Shown: positions 45,801-54,455 of the stretch, one piece after another
Numbering within the stretch: the first letter of the stretch is position 1
How the letters are laid out: each line of letters opens with the position of its first letter
Assembly: GCA_964247385.1 (NCBI GenBank)
Contig: CAXTUB010000014.1
Location: forward strand, 16,743-80,742
DNA from: TMP-86 sp964247385
Lineage (GTDB): Bacteria; Pseudomonadota; Gammaproteobacteria; Steroidobacterales; Steroidobacteraceae
Direction of reading: 5' to 3'
Length of the DNA: 64,000 nt
The notes under the pieces: generated by a model
Database searches by the model: none
Told to the model about the DNA's origin: nothing
What the model saw: the letters and a program-made list of their open reading frames with translations, nothing else
Position numbers and translations under genes: made by a program

Positions 45801-46685
45801 AGCGATGACAAATTGCTCACCGAGCCGAGCTCGCTTCCGGCGCTCAGCGTGCTCATCGACCAACTGATCTGGAAAGGCAGGCCGCAAGGGACATTGAGCG
45901 CGCAGCTACTCAAGGCCGGCGATGGGGTCACGCTCGATCACATCACGCTGCAAAGCCCGAGTTTCGATTTTCGCGCGCAAGGCAGTTGGCGCGGCCTCAA
46001 GGCGGGCCAATGCCGATTGAGCGGTGCGCTGCGCTCGAACGATGTGCAGGCCACGCTCGCGCAATTTGGCTACGCCGATATCATCCAGGCCAAATCCGGA
46101 GTGCTGGAGTTCGACTTGAATTGGCTCGGGCCGCCTTCGTTGGACGCAGTGCCGGCGCTCAACGGAACCTTGGCTCTGGATGCGCAAAAAGGCCAGATCG
46201 TGGCATTGCATCCGGGCGCCGGACGCGTGCTGGGCCTTGCAAGCGTGGCGACTCTGCCGCGCCGGCTGGCGCTCGATTTCAGCGACCTGACAGACAAAGG
46301 CCTGGCCTTCGATCAATTGCACGCAACTTTTGATATTCGTGATGGTGATGCCGTCACCGAGGATGCGCTGCTCAAAGGTCCGGCTGCTGAAATCGGCATC
46401 GTCGGCCGAGTCGGGCTTGCAAAGCATGATTTCGACCAGATTGCGGTGGTCACGGGAAGCCTGGGCAATTCGCTGCCGCTGGCCTCAGCCCTTGCAGCGG
46501 GGCCCGTGGTGGGCGCAGCCGTGCTGGTGTTCTCGCAAATCTTCAAGCAACCCTTGAAGGGCTTGGCGCGAGGCTATTATCGAATCGGCGGCACCTGGGA
46601 TAATCCAGCGGTGGAGCGTATCAAGAGCAATGAAGCCGAGGCTGCGAAAAAACAGGATTCGGAAGGGACAGGCAAGAGGCCGTGA
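42831..46685 (+). CDS. yhdP: YhdP-type AsmA-like phospholipid transport protein
   Basis: 1284 residues, like the roughly 1266 of E. coli YhdP. One N-terminal membrane segment (about residues 16-36) is followed by a long beta-rich periplasmic body with AsmA-like repeats and the C-terminal QIFKQPLKGLARGYYRIGGTWDNP ending typical of the family. YhdP, TamB and YdbH carry phospholipids to the outer membrane. A TTG start overlaps the rng stop (TTGA). It sits in the conserved rng-yhdP-nitrilase-tldD order. Confidence 0.94.
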   Translation: MIKDSASRLRQAGRWILYGVVTLILTAAAGLAVLWWRLPEYQQEIKAWVHTQTGFYVRFDSLAPSLRWSGPELFFSKPELRTRDDARVLARARGVRIGFNPWRVLISGRIVPGRVRIDAPEATLTRIGERRFSLGGGLEFGGTASDPRLRLLNLPHGRIVIRGASITLERWSEELPHLHFAGLDMQARRALDRFEFEAVTRVPEPLHGGLSLEVTANHLSTAGELQWRGDVRVRNAWLPGWQRLSAKSWPRASDGLVRADIKASGRGGAFALSGEFAANRLASNLAPRSQPALTALSGHVDFSLDAHSWRIDLSRARAALDGIEGRESHIAARGRVAGRNVSDVQIDADYLALAVLNAALPYVPDSEARQRIVQWSPRGELSDAHFAYASPHWRIAARAQNFGVAPYGKLPGWQGLDGEVHGDDAGGRANIASTGGAISWPWQWPEQLPVTSLHASIAWKSTAQELLVSSQDVSISNPDARLAAKFAFTKFNSDRSAEFTLAGTATGVHAPSVRRYLPRQNIAPSALAWVGQAITAGNIPRAEFALRGPLADFPYRGGSGYFLVRFPVERLTLDYQPGWPALEQGEADVEFLNAGLSIRLRNARLRDLVVHDATASFADLASGELTIHARARAEAAAVLDYLAATPLNEMTGDAFSVTRAAGPLDAKLMLFFPFTRFDQRRVLVETQLNGVSASYKDTALAATELRGILNLDGPQVSAARLQGAAFGGPLQIREQPPRNQSDLATHLEARGSMTADALKGLIGLPEHVLGTGRIEWRAVTRVAPEPALERTVRVTSNLTGIEIKLPQPLAKTETQALPSYVNFDWPRGGGLFVKAGLSSIARGYADLDISGAQTRLRRAAVIFGGDEPQSLPDEPGISIAGRLEQLDLSGWLASAASDASGAAGAAPDLAEMLDGGQVQIGRLRFHGFEFREPVVNLSRDADHWHAEAEGPGIHGTVTLPRRAEASPIELKFSELTADFTADAAPNSPQASDDKLLTEPSSLPALSVLIDQLIWKGRPQGTLSAQLLKAGDGVTLDHITLQSPSFDFRAQGSWRGLKAGQCRLSGALRSNDVQATLAQFGYADIIQAKSGVLEFDLNWLGPPSLDAVPALNGTLALDAQKGQIVALHPGAGRVLGLASVATLPRRLALDFSDLTDKGLAFDQLHATFDIRDGDAVTEDALLKGPAAEIGIVGRVGLAKHDFDQIAVVTGSLGNSLPLASALAAGPVVGAAVLVFSQIFKQPLKGLARGYYRIGGTWDNPAVERIKSNEAEAAKKQDSEGTGKRP

Positions 46686-46812
46686 TGCGAGGCGGTGAGA
46701 CGCCACGCGCAGCGGCGGAATCTATTGGAGCGATCGCCATGGTTGTAGTGTTCGAGAGTGAGCGGCGGGAATGGATCATGCGAGCCGTGCCGGCGGCGCA
46801 AGGCCGAACATA

Positions 46813-47694
46813 ATGGCGCGCATCGCGGCGATCCAAATGAGATCGGGTCACGTGGTCGAGGAGAATCTGGCCAGCGCATCTCGGTTATTGCGTGCTGCGA
46901 AAGATCGCGGCGCTGCAGTTGCGTGTTTGCCGGAGAATTTTTCTTTCATGGGTTTGAAAGATGCGGACAAGTGCGACGTGGCGGAAGCGGACGGTGCGGG
47001 CCCGGTGCAGGATTTTCTTGCACGCTCGGCGCGCGAGCTTGGGCTGTGGATCTTGGCAGGAACGATCAACTTGAAATCGGCGCACGGCGCGCGCGTCGCC
47101 AACGCATCGCTCCTGTTCGATGAACAAGGCAAGCGTGTTGCGCGCTATGACAAGATTCACTTGTTCGACGTTGACGTTCCCGGCCGCGATGAATCCTACC
47201 GCGAGTCGGCGCATGTCGAGCCGGGCTCGCAAGCCGTGGTAGCCGATACGCCCGCGGGCAAGCTGGGCATGTCGGTGTGCTACGACATGCGATTTCCCGA
47301 GCTCTACCGGTCGCTCGTCGAGCGCGGTGCGCAATGGCTCGCCATGCCGGCCGCATTCACGGTCCCCACGGGGCAGGCGCATTGGGAAACTTTGCTGCGC
47401 GCTCGCGCCATCGAGAATCTGTGCTATGTCGTCGCGCCCGCGCAAGGCGGCCAGCACTCCAATGGCCGCTCGACGTATGGTCATTCGCTCATCGTGGACT
47501 ATTGGGGAAAAGTATTGGCGCGGTTGCCGGGCGAGGAGGGAGTGATCACGTCAGAATTTGAGCTGGGTGAGCTGGCCGACGCCCGCGCGCGATTTCCCGC
47601 GTTGAATAATCGAAGGTGGCCGGCGGCGGAATCGCCATCCCCCTCGAACACCGCTGCGCGCGCCCGCGCGCGCACTGCCGGAGCCGACGCATGA
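46813..47694 (+). CDS. carbon-nitrogen hydrolase (Nit-type, probable deaminated glutathione amidase)
   Basis: 293 residues from ATG 46813 (MARIAAIQMRSG); an upstream ATG at 46771 adds residues not seen in the family. The triad is Glu41 (LPENF), Lys114 (YDKIHLFD) and Cys156 (SVCYDMRFPELYR). The motifs fit the Nit1 branch, which repairs deaminated glutathione. It lies 127 bp after yhdP and overlaps tldD by 4 bases. Confidence 0.93.
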   Translation: MARIAAIQMRSGHVVEENLASASRLLRAAKDRGAAVACLPENFSFMGLKDADKCDVAEADGAGPVQDFLARSARELGLWILAGTINLKSAHGARVANASLLFDEQGKRVARYDKIHLFDVDVPGRDESYRESAHVEPGSQAVVADTPAGKLGMSVCYDMRFPELYRSLVERGAQWLAMPAAFTVPTGQAHWETLLRARAIENLCYVVAPAQGGQHSNGRSTYGHSLIVDYWGKVLARLPGEEGVITSEFELGELADARARFPALNNRRWPAAESPSPSNTAARARARTAGADA

Positions 47695-49139
47695 GCGCTG
47701 AACAGGCACCGCTCGACATTGCGAATCAAGTCATCTTGCGTCCGTCTGGACTGGACGCCAATCGTTTGCAAACCGTGTTGTCGGCTGTCATGAGCCGCGG
47801 CATCGAGCACGCGGACTTATATTTTCAATTATCGCGTGAGGAATCGTGGTCACTCGAGGACGGGATCGTCAAGGACGGCACTCATCACATCGAACAAGGC
47901 GTGGGCGTGCGCGCCATGAGCGCGGAGAAAACCGGATTTGCTTACACCGACGAAGTCGTGCTGCCTGCATTGCTCGAAGCCTCCGAGCATGCGCGCGCCA
48001 TCGCGCGCTCAGGCGGCTCTTTCGTCGCGAAAGCCTGGCAAAGTCCGGCTGAGCGCCGTTTATACGCGCCGATCGATCCGCTCGCCACGGTCGATGACGA
48101 TGTCAAGGTGCAATGGTTGATGCGCATCGATGCACAGACGCGGCGCATCGACCCGCGGGTAAAGCAAGTCATGGCCTCGCTCACCGCGGTGCATGAAGTG
48201 GTGTTGATCGCGGCCAGCGATGGCACGCTCGCGGCCGATGTGCGGCCGCTGGTGCGCGTGAACGTCTCCGTCATCGTCGAGCAGGACGGACGCCGCGAGC
48301 AAGGCTACAGCGGCGGCGGCGGGCGGTTCGGGCTCGATCAACTGTTGCGCGGTGAAGTGCCGTTCGAGCACGGCCGCGAGGCCGTGCGCCAGGCTTTGAT
48401 CAATCTCGAGGCCGTCGCAGCGCCGGCGGGTCCGATGACCGTGGTGTTGGGCCCAGGCTGGCCCGGCATTCTGCTGCACGAAGCGATCGGTCATGGACTC
48501 GAGGGAGACTTCAATCGAAAAGGCACCTCCGCTTTTTCCAATCGCATCGGTCAGCAAGTGGCGGCCAAGGGAATCACGGTGGTCGATGACGGCACCCTCG
48601 ATGCGCGGCGCGGGTCGCTCAACGTCGACGATGAGGGCACGCCCACGCAATGCACCGTGCTCATCGAGGACGGCATCTTGTGTGGGTATATTCAAGACAA
48701 GATGAACGCTCGCTTGATGGGGATGCAGGCGACTGGGAACGGGCGGCGTGAATCGTTCGCGCACATGACGCTGCCGCGCATGACCAACACGTACATGCGC
48801 GCAGGCCGCGATGCGCCCGAGGAGATTCTCGCTTCAGTAAAGAAGGGCTTGTATGCGGTGAATTTCGGAGGCGGCCAGGTGGACATCACCTCGGGCAAGT
48901 TCGTGTTCTCCGCGAGCGAGGCGTATCTCATCGAGAACGGCCGCATCGGAGCGCCCGTCAAGGGCGCAACCCTGATCGGTAATGGTCCCGATGTACTGAC
49001 ACGCGTCAGCATGATCGGCAATGACTTGAAGCTCGATGCCGGCGTGGGCACCTGCGGGAAGGAGGGCCAGTCGGTACCCGTGGGTGTCGGCCAGCCGACG
49101 TTGCGAATCGATGACATGACGGTTGGAGGAACTGGGTAG
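47691..49139 (+). CDS. tldD: metalloprotease TldD
   Basis: 482 residues from ATG 47691, overlapping the nitrilase stop. The metal motif HEAIGHGLEGDF (HExxxH) and downstream TYMRAGRDAPEEILASV match TldD. TldD works as a heterodimer with PmbA/TldE, encoded 6.5 kb downstream at 55629, degrading unfolded peptides and maturing microcins or antitoxin substrates in E. coli. It ends the 11-kb plus-strand series that begins at holA. Confidence 0.98.
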   Translation: MSAEQAPLDIANQVILRPSGLDANRLQTVLSAVMSRGIEHADLYFQLSREESWSLEDGIVKDGTHHIEQGVGVRAMSAEKTGFAYTDEVVLPALLEASEHARAIARSGGSFVAKAWQSPAERRLYAPIDPLATVDDDVKVQWLMRIDAQTRRIDPRVKQVMASLTAVHEVVLIAASDGTLAADVRPLVRVNVSVIVEQDGRREQGYSGGGGRFGLDQLLRGEVPFEHGREAVRQALINLEAVAAPAGPMTVVLGPGWPGILLHEAIGHGLEGDFNRKGTSAFSNRIGQQVAAKGITVVDDGTLDARRGSLNVDDEGTPTQCTVLIEDGILCGYIQDKMNARLMGMQATGNGRRESFAHMTLPRMTNTYMRAGRDAPEEILASVKKGLYAVNFGGGQVDITSGKFVFSASEAYLIENGRIGAPVKGATLIGNGPDVLTRVSMIGNDLKLDAGVGTCGKEGQSVPVGVGQPTLRIDDMTVGGTG

Positions 49140-49143
49140 CTCA

Positions 49144-49169
49144 TGTGCGCGCGGAGAATTGCGCGCACA
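49144..49169 (+). terminator. hairpin after tldD, possible terminator
   Basis: A perfect 9-bp stem (TGTGCGCGC, 49144-49152, with its complement at 49161-49169) and an 8-base loop lie 4 bases after the tldD stop. A small ATTTT follows rather than a long T run, so it is a plausible but not classic intrinsic terminator for the long operon ending here. Confidence 0.45.
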
Positions 49170-49513
49170 CGCGATTTTCGCGTCATGCAAATCTGCGCGA
49201 ACGCATCGCGATCATCTCTTCATTGCGGACGAGTCAGTGCGCAGAATTCGCCTGCGGCTGCTTCATGGATGGAGCGCGAGGCGAGGACGGTCTGCCGCGG
49301 CTGGTCCCGGCGCTTGCACGAAGGTTGATCGACGAAGTTTCGTGCGGGCGCCGGGTGCAAGTCTTTTGCATAATCCGCCGGCCCGCGGGTGTAGGCAAGC
49401 GGCGACACGGTGTGCGCGGGCGTTTCGCGGCAAATCAAGCCGTGCGGCGGTTCGCAGTTGCAAGGCGACTGCGAACCGTAATCTCACGTTGCAACAATTC
49501 TTCGTGAGGCTTT
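49170..49513. other. non-coding gap with a perfect inverted repeat
   Basis: No convincing gene lies here; short open frames on both strands lack a start site or protein-like composition. The notable feature is CGGTTCGCAG at 49448-49457 facing its exact complement at 49469-49478 around an 11-base spacer, ending 35 bp before the small gene at 49514. It could be an operator or attenuator for that gene. GAGG at 49505-49508 is a fitting ribosome-binding site. Confidence 0.6.
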
Positions 49514-49678
49514 ATGTCGGAAACAACTCTGAAGCGCCAACCCTCGCTGCAATTCTCCGCTGAGCTCGTGGCCTACGCGAAGCAACGCAGCAATGCGCAG
49601 CGCACACAGCTCGAAGTCAACCAATGGAAGGCTTCGTGGCTGGGCCGGCTGCTCGAAAAACTGATCGGCGAGGATTAG
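49514..49678 (+). CDS. 54-residue hypothetical protein
   Basis: ATG 49514 to TAG 49678 encodes 54 residues starting MSETTLKRQPSLQFSAEL and ending in the helical stretch WLGRLLEKLIGED. It is preceded by GAGG at good spacing, has ordinary codon use and looks like a compact, charged helical protein. No membrane segment, cysteine or recognised family is present. It is convergent with the ExeA/FHA gene, 8 bp between the stops. Confidence 0.65.
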   Translation: MSETTLKRQPSLQFSAELVAYAKQRSNAQRTQLEVNQWKASWLGRLLEKLIGED

Positions 49679-49686
49679 CCCGACAG

Positions 49687-50928
49687 TCAAATCGCCGCGG
49701 CGTCTTCATCCAATACTTGAGTCGTCTGCGGCTCGAGCCCTGCGCGCATGCGCGGAGCACGCTCGTCCATGTACATGACTTCGTGTTGGCCGACCATCAC
49801 GACGTCGCCGTCATTGAAATTGTGTTTGCGCACGCGCTTGGATTTCACGTAGATCCCGTTCGTGCTGTTCAGATCCTCGATGACGCATGAATCGTAGGTC
49901 GTGACGATCTGACAGTGATGGCGGCTGATGAATTTGCTGTCGATCGGAATATCGTTGTCGGGCGTGCGCCCGATGATGAGACGTCCCGGGCGAAGCTCGC
50001 GCTCCACCACAGTCTTGCCTTCGTGCGCGATGAGCACGCGCGCCACCGCCGCATCGTAGACCATCGATGGCGCAGTGGCTTCGTGCGTGGGCTGTAGCAG
50101 AGCCTTGGGCCGTTCGGAAAACTCGCCCCACTGCAGCTCTTCAAGCGCCGCCCGCACATCGGCGACATCCACGACATCGCGCTCATGGCCGAACGCCGCC
50201 ATCATCGCGGTATCGCACAACGTATTGACGAGCCGCGGCACGCCCCCCGTGTAGCGGTAAATGATGGGAAAAGTTTCTTCCTCGAATATTCTGCGGCCTT
50301 GTGAGCCGGCCACTTCCAAGCGGTGCTCGACGTAGGAGTGCATGTCGCTCGGCGACAGGGCGGACAAGTGGAAGCGCAGACGAACGCGCTGCACCAGCTG
50401 AATGAGCTCGGGCGAATCGAGCTTCTCATTGAGCTCCGGCTGACCTGCCAGAATGATGCGCAGTACCTTGTCCTTCGTGGTCTCGATGCCGGACAGCATG
50501 CGCACTTCCTCCAACACCTTGTGGTTCAGATTCTGCGCCTCGTCGATGATGAGCAGCACCTTCCGGCCGCTCGCATACTGCTCGATCAGGAACTGATTCA
50601 GGGTCGCCAGAACTTCGGGCTTTTTCATCTTGAACGGCGAGAATCCGAATTGCACCAGCACGGATTGCAGAAATTCGGTGGGCGAGAGCTGCGTCTGATT
50701 GATTTGCGCGACGATGACATCCTTCTGCAGCTCGCGCAGAAATGTCTCGATCAGCGTGGTCTTGCCTGCGCCAATGTCGCCGGTGATCACCACGAACCCA
50801 TCCGTGAACCAGATGGTCGATTCCATGTAGGCCTTGGCCCGCGCGTGATGCTTGCTCAGATACAAAAACTGAGGGTCGGGGCTCAAGCGGAACGGCAGCT
50901 CGTTGAGCTTGAAAAGCTCTAGATACAC
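49687..50928 (-). CDS. ExeA/GspA-type AAA ATPase fused to an FHA domain
   Basis: 413 residues with a GTG start. MYLELFKLNELPFRLSPDPQF is the ExeA opening. Walker A is TGDIGAGKTT (49-58), Walker B LLIIDEAQN (125-133), and a winged part follows to about residue 265. After a 30-residue linker, residues 297-388 form an FHA domain: RLIIGRTPDNDI, SRHH (335-338) and NSTNG (354-358), which binds phosphothreonine. ExeA drives secretin assembly, but here the peptidoglycan-binding end is replaced by FHA and no membrane segment is seen. The partner is unknown. Confidence 0.92.
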   Translation of the reverse strand: MYLELFKLNELPFRLSPDPQFLYLSKHHARAKAYMESTIWFTDGFVVITGDIGAGKTTLIETFLRELQKDVIVAQINQTQLSPTEFLQSVLVQFGFSPFKMKKPEVLATLNQFLIEQYASGRKVLLIIDEAQNLNHKVLEEVRMLSGIETTKDKVLRIILAGQPELNEKLDSPELIQLVQRVRLRFHLSALSPSDMHSYVEHRLEVAGSQGRRIFEEETFPIIYRYTGGVPRLVNTLCDTAMMAAFGHERDVVDVADVRAALEELQWGEFSERPKALLQPTHEATAPSMVYDAAVARVLIAHEGKTVVERELRPGRLIIGRTPDNDIPIDSKFISRHHCQIVTTYDSCVIEDLNSTNGIYVKSKRVRKHNFNDGDVVMVGQHEVMYMDERAPRMRAGLEPQTTQVLDEDAAAI

Positions 50929-51206
50929 GACTTGATTCGCACTCCGCCCGGCACCATTGCGCGGTCATTCTACGAGATTCGGCGGCTGATTGAGCGCGAC
51001 CGATTAAGTTTTGCGGCGCAAGAATCCGGAAATGACTTAAGGCGAGTCGAAGCGCGGCCTCGATCACGGCGCGGAGGCTTTTCCCGCCGAAGTTTACTTT
51101 ACAGGCTGCCGCACTCACTCGGCTGATCTGCGTCGTCGGGGCCGCGAGTTGCATCAGGCGATATAGTTGTCCGCCGCTAGCGTTCGAGAAGGAATTTCCG
51201 TCCGAT

Positions 51207-53306
51207 ATGCCGATTAATTTTTCTCCGAGTCGCGGGTACAGAAGAATATGTTTTACTTTGGCCTGTCTTGCCTCGCTCGAATTAGCGTCGGCCGCGCCGC
51301 GAGTGGTGGCTTCGGCTGAAGTCGCCGGACGAGTCGACCAGGCTCGCCTCGACGCGGCGGCTGCCGATCCCGCCAATTGGATGACGCATGGCGGCACGTA
51401 TGCAGAACAACGGTTCAGTGCCCTGGAGCAAATCAGCGCGGCCAACGTCGCTGATTTGGGTTTGGCCTGGTTTTATGAATTCGATACCACTCGCGGTCAA
51501 GAGGCTACTCCTCTCGCGGTGGACGGCGTGCTCTATGTCTCGACGGCCTGGTCAAAGGTCTTCGCCATCAATGGCCGCACCGGCAAACTTCTGTGGAAGT
51601 TTGATCCGCGAGTGGAGCCTGGACATGCGATGTACGCATGTTGCGACGTGGTCAATCGCGGTGTCGCGGTATGGAAGGGCCGTGTATATGTCGGCACTAT
51701 CGACGGTCGCTTGATTGCAATCGATGCGGCCAGTGGCCGCGAGTTGTGGTCCGTGCAAACCGTCGACACCACCAAGCCTTACACGATCACGGGCGCGCCG
51801 CGCGTGTTCAAAGACAAGGTAATCATCGGAAATGGCGGTGCTGAATTCGGAGTGCGTGGCTATGCAACAGCCTACGATGCGGCGACGGGCAAGTTGGTAT
51901 GGCGCTTCTACACCGTGCCTGGCGATCCGAAAAAAAAACCGGACGGCGCAGCCTCGGACGCGATTCTTGCCAAGGTGGTTTCGACGTGGGCGGGGCGCTG
52001 GTATGACTACGGCGGCGGCGGCTCGGTGTGGGACTCGATTGTTTACGATGCCGAGCTAAACCAACTTTATTTGGGTGTGGGTAACGGATCACCTTGGCCA
52101 CTCGCCCTGCGTTCCGAAGGCCGCGGCGACAATCTTTTTCTGGGCTCGATCGTCGCGCTCGATCCGGATACGGGCCGTTACCTCTGGCACTATCAAGAGA
52201 CGCCGGGTGATAGTTGGGATTTTACGAGCTCACAGCAAATGACGCTCGCCACGCTGAAGATTGGGGGCGTGCCACGCCGAGTCATTCTGCATGCTCCGAA
52301 AAACGGATTTTTTTATGTGCTGGACCGCCGCTCGGGTCAGCTGATCTCGGCTAAGAATTATGTCCCCGTGACATGGGCCGACGGAGTCGATGCATCGACC
52401 GGACGGATGCGAGTGCGTGCCGAGGCGCGCTACTTCGACAAACCGTTTCTCATGCTTCCGAATACGACGGGTGCGCACAATTGGCCGCCGATGTCTTATA
52501 GCCCGTTGACCGGGCTAGTCTATTTTCCGGCGATGCAGTCCCCGACGGTGATGGCGCCCAATCCTCAGTTTCATTTTAACGAGAGAGGTTGGAATCTCGG
52601 CGCGAAATTTCCCGGGCCAAGCGGATTCGAGCTGCCGCCACGCTGGGGCGCGCTCATCGCCTGGGATCCAGTGGCGCAGAAAGAGATCTGGAGAGTGCCG
52701 CACAAGGACTATTGGAACGGCGGCACCTTGGCGACCGCGGGCAATTTGGTGTTCGAAGGGAGCGCGGCGGGCGAGTTCGCTGCCTACGATGCGTATAGCG
52801 GGAAAAAGCGTTGGGGGTTCGTTGCGGATACGGCCATTCTTGCCGGACCGATCAGCTACTCGATTGATGGCACCCAGTATGTGGCCGTGATGGCTGGGAG
52901 CGGTGGTTTCTATGGCCTGTTCGAAAAACGCGAGCTCCCCACGGAACATATGCCGCCGCCCGGCCGATTGCTGACGTTCAAGCTCGGTGGCCACGCTCGA
53001 TTCGCCCCAGCCGAACGTCCGCTTCCGCCGCCGAATCCACCGGCCCAGCCGTATTCCGCCGAGCAAGTCTCAGCAGGTGAAAAGCTGTACTTCGAAGGAT
53101 GTTGGAGCTGTCACGGAGGGCATGTGTTGCCTGATCTACGACGCTCCGGCGCTCTGGCTGATGCGTCCGCATGGAAATCCATTGTCGTGGATCAAGCGCT
53201 CAAGGCAAAGGGCATGGCGCCTGATTGGTTGAGCGCCGATGAGGCCGAGCAAATTCGCGCCTACGTGGGCGAAGAAGCGCGCAAGCTGGCTGCACAGCAT
53301 CGGTAG
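51207..53306 (+). CDS. PQQ-dependent quinohemoprotein dehydrogenase
   Basis: 699 residues: signal peptide (about 1-30), an eight-bladed PQQ propeller with the vicinal disulfide Cys145-Cys146 (YACCDVVNRG), a catalytic Asp in GDSWDFTSS, and a C-terminal cytochrome c domain with CWSCH (632-636) and a likely axial Met670 (GMAPDW). This is the type II quinohemoprotein alcohol dehydrogenase layout; it oxidises alcohols in the periplasm and passes electrons to a carrier. The substrate is not predictable. No PQQ synthesis genes or partner cytochromes lie in the window. Confidence 0.95.
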   Translation: MPINFSPSRGYRRICFTLACLASLELASAAPRVVASAEVAGRVDQARLDAAAADPANWMTHGGTYAEQRFSALEQISAANVADLGLAWFYEFDTTRGQEATPLAVDGVLYVSTAWSKVFAINGRTGKLLWKFDPRVEPGHAMYACCDVVNRGVAVWKGRVYVGTIDGRLIAIDAASGRELWSVQTVDTTKPYTITGAPRVFKDKVIIGNGGAEFGVRGYATAYDAATGKLVWRFYTVPGDPKKKPDGAASDAILAKVVSTWAGRWYDYGGGGSVWDSIVYDAELNQLYLGVGNGSPWPLALRSEGRGDNLFLGSIVALDPDTGRYLWHYQETPGDSWDFTSSQQMTLATLKIGGVPRRVILHAPKNGFFYVLDRRSGQLISAKNYVPVTWADGVDASTGRMRVRAEARYFDKPFLMLPNTTGAHNWPPMSYSPLTGLVYFPAMQSPTVMAPNPQFHFNERGWNLGAKFPGPSGFELPPRWGALIAWDPVAQKEIWRVPHKDYWNGGTLATAGNLVFEGSAAGEFAAYDAYSGKKRWGFVADTAILAGPISYSIDGTQYVAVMAGSGGFYGLFEKRELPTEHMPPPGRLLTFKLGGHARFAPAERPLPPPNPPAQPYSAEQVSAGEKLYFEGCWSCHGGHVLPDLRRSGALADASAWKSIVVDQALKAKGMAPDWLSADEAEQIRAYVGEEARKLAAQHR

Positions 53307-53336
53307 ATTCAGACGAGACAAAACGCTGCCGGCGGC

Positions 53337-54455
53337 TCACGTCCAGGGGATCAAGCGCAACAGCTGACGCAATGCGCGGTCGCGCTCCGCAGCGGTTGAC
53401 TTCAGCACCGTGCAATGTCCGAGCTTTCTACCGGGGCGCGGCGATTTGCCATAGTCATGCAAGCTTGCGTCCGCAACCCGCAGCAATTCATCACGCTCAG
53501 GCATTCGACCGATCAGGTTGACCATTGCGGCGTGTCCGCGCGGCCGAGTCGAGCCGAGGGGCCAACCGCAAATCGCGCGCAGATGATTTTCGAACTGACT
53601 CGTGCTGCATCCCTCGATGGTCCAATGCCCGGAGTTGTGCACCCGCGGCGCCATCTCATTCGCAATGAGACGTCCATCGACCACGAAGCACTCGAGCGCC
53701 AACACACCAACGTAACGCAACGCCAGCAGCAGCTTCGACATGTGTCTTCGTGCCTGCCGCTGCAGCAGCGGATTTTCGAGCGGTGCGACCGAGTAATGCA
53801 GAATGCCGTCGCGATGCACGTTGCGCGCCAAAGGATAGAACGCAACTTCGCCCGCGGCAGAGCGCGCAGCGATCAGGGAGACTTCGCTGCTAAACGGCAC
53901 CCAACGCTCATAAATGAGCGGCACGCCGCGCAAGCGGTGCCACGCCGGCTCGAGATCCCACGGCCGCCGAATTTGCACCTGACCTTTACCGTCATATCCC
54001 AAGCGGCGCGTTTTTAAAATGCCGCGCGGTCCCACGCTCTGCATCGCCTCACGCAAATCATCGAGCGAATCCACGGGAGCGTGCGCCGCCACCGGAATGC
54101 CGAGCCGCGCGAACAAGCGCTTCTCGATGAGCCGGTCCTGCGCCATCGACAAGGCGCGCGGCGATGGACGTACGTGCACACCGCGCAGCCCTTCAAGTGC
54201 GCTTGCCGGAACGTTCTCCCAATCAAAGGTCAGCACATTGCTCGTGCGCGCCAGTGCCGCGATCGCCTTGGCATCATCCAGCGCACCGCGCTCGACCACG
54301 CCAACGCGCGCGGCCGGTGCCGATTCGCTCGCATCGAGAAAATGACATTGCAGACCGAGGGGCACGCCCGCGAGCGCGAGCATCTGTCCCAGTTGCCCGC
54401 CGCCGATGACCCCAATGCGCGGCACGGGGTTTCTTACGCCCGGCTCAGAGCTCAA
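53337..54455 (-). CDS. purK: N5-carboxyaminoimidazole ribonucleotide synthase
   Basis: 372 residues of the ATP-grasp family: PRIGVIGGGQLGQMLALAG at the N-terminus, LKTRRLGYDGKGQ in the ATP-binding part and NEMAPRVHNSGHWTIEG for metal and substrate binding. PurK carboxylates AIR with ATP and bicarbonate. Its start overlaps the purE stop by 4 bases, so the pair is translated together. Confidence 0.97.
   Translation of the reverse strand: MSSEPGVRNPVPRIGVIGGGQLGQMLALAGVPLGLQCHFLDASESAPAARVGVVERGALDDAKAIAALARTSNVLTFDWENVPASALEGLRGVHVRPSPRALSMAQDRLIEKRLFARLGIPVAAHAPVDSLDDLREAMQSVGPRGILKTRRLGYDGKGQVQIRRPWDLEPAWHRLRGVPLIYERWVPFSSEVSLIAARSAAGEVAFYPLARNVHRDGILHYSVAPLENPLLQRQARRHMSKLLLALRYVGVLALECFVVDGRLIANEMAPRVHNSGHWTIEGCSTSQFENHLRAICGWPLGSTRPRGHAAMVNLIGRMPERDELLRVADASLHDYGKSPRPGRKLGHCTVLKSTAAERDRALRQLLRLIPWT

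Noticed and set aside
49123..49563. A 146-codon plus-strand open frame after tldD
   Set aside because: It starts inside tldD, crosses two hairpins, and overlaps the better supported 54-residue gene in another frame.
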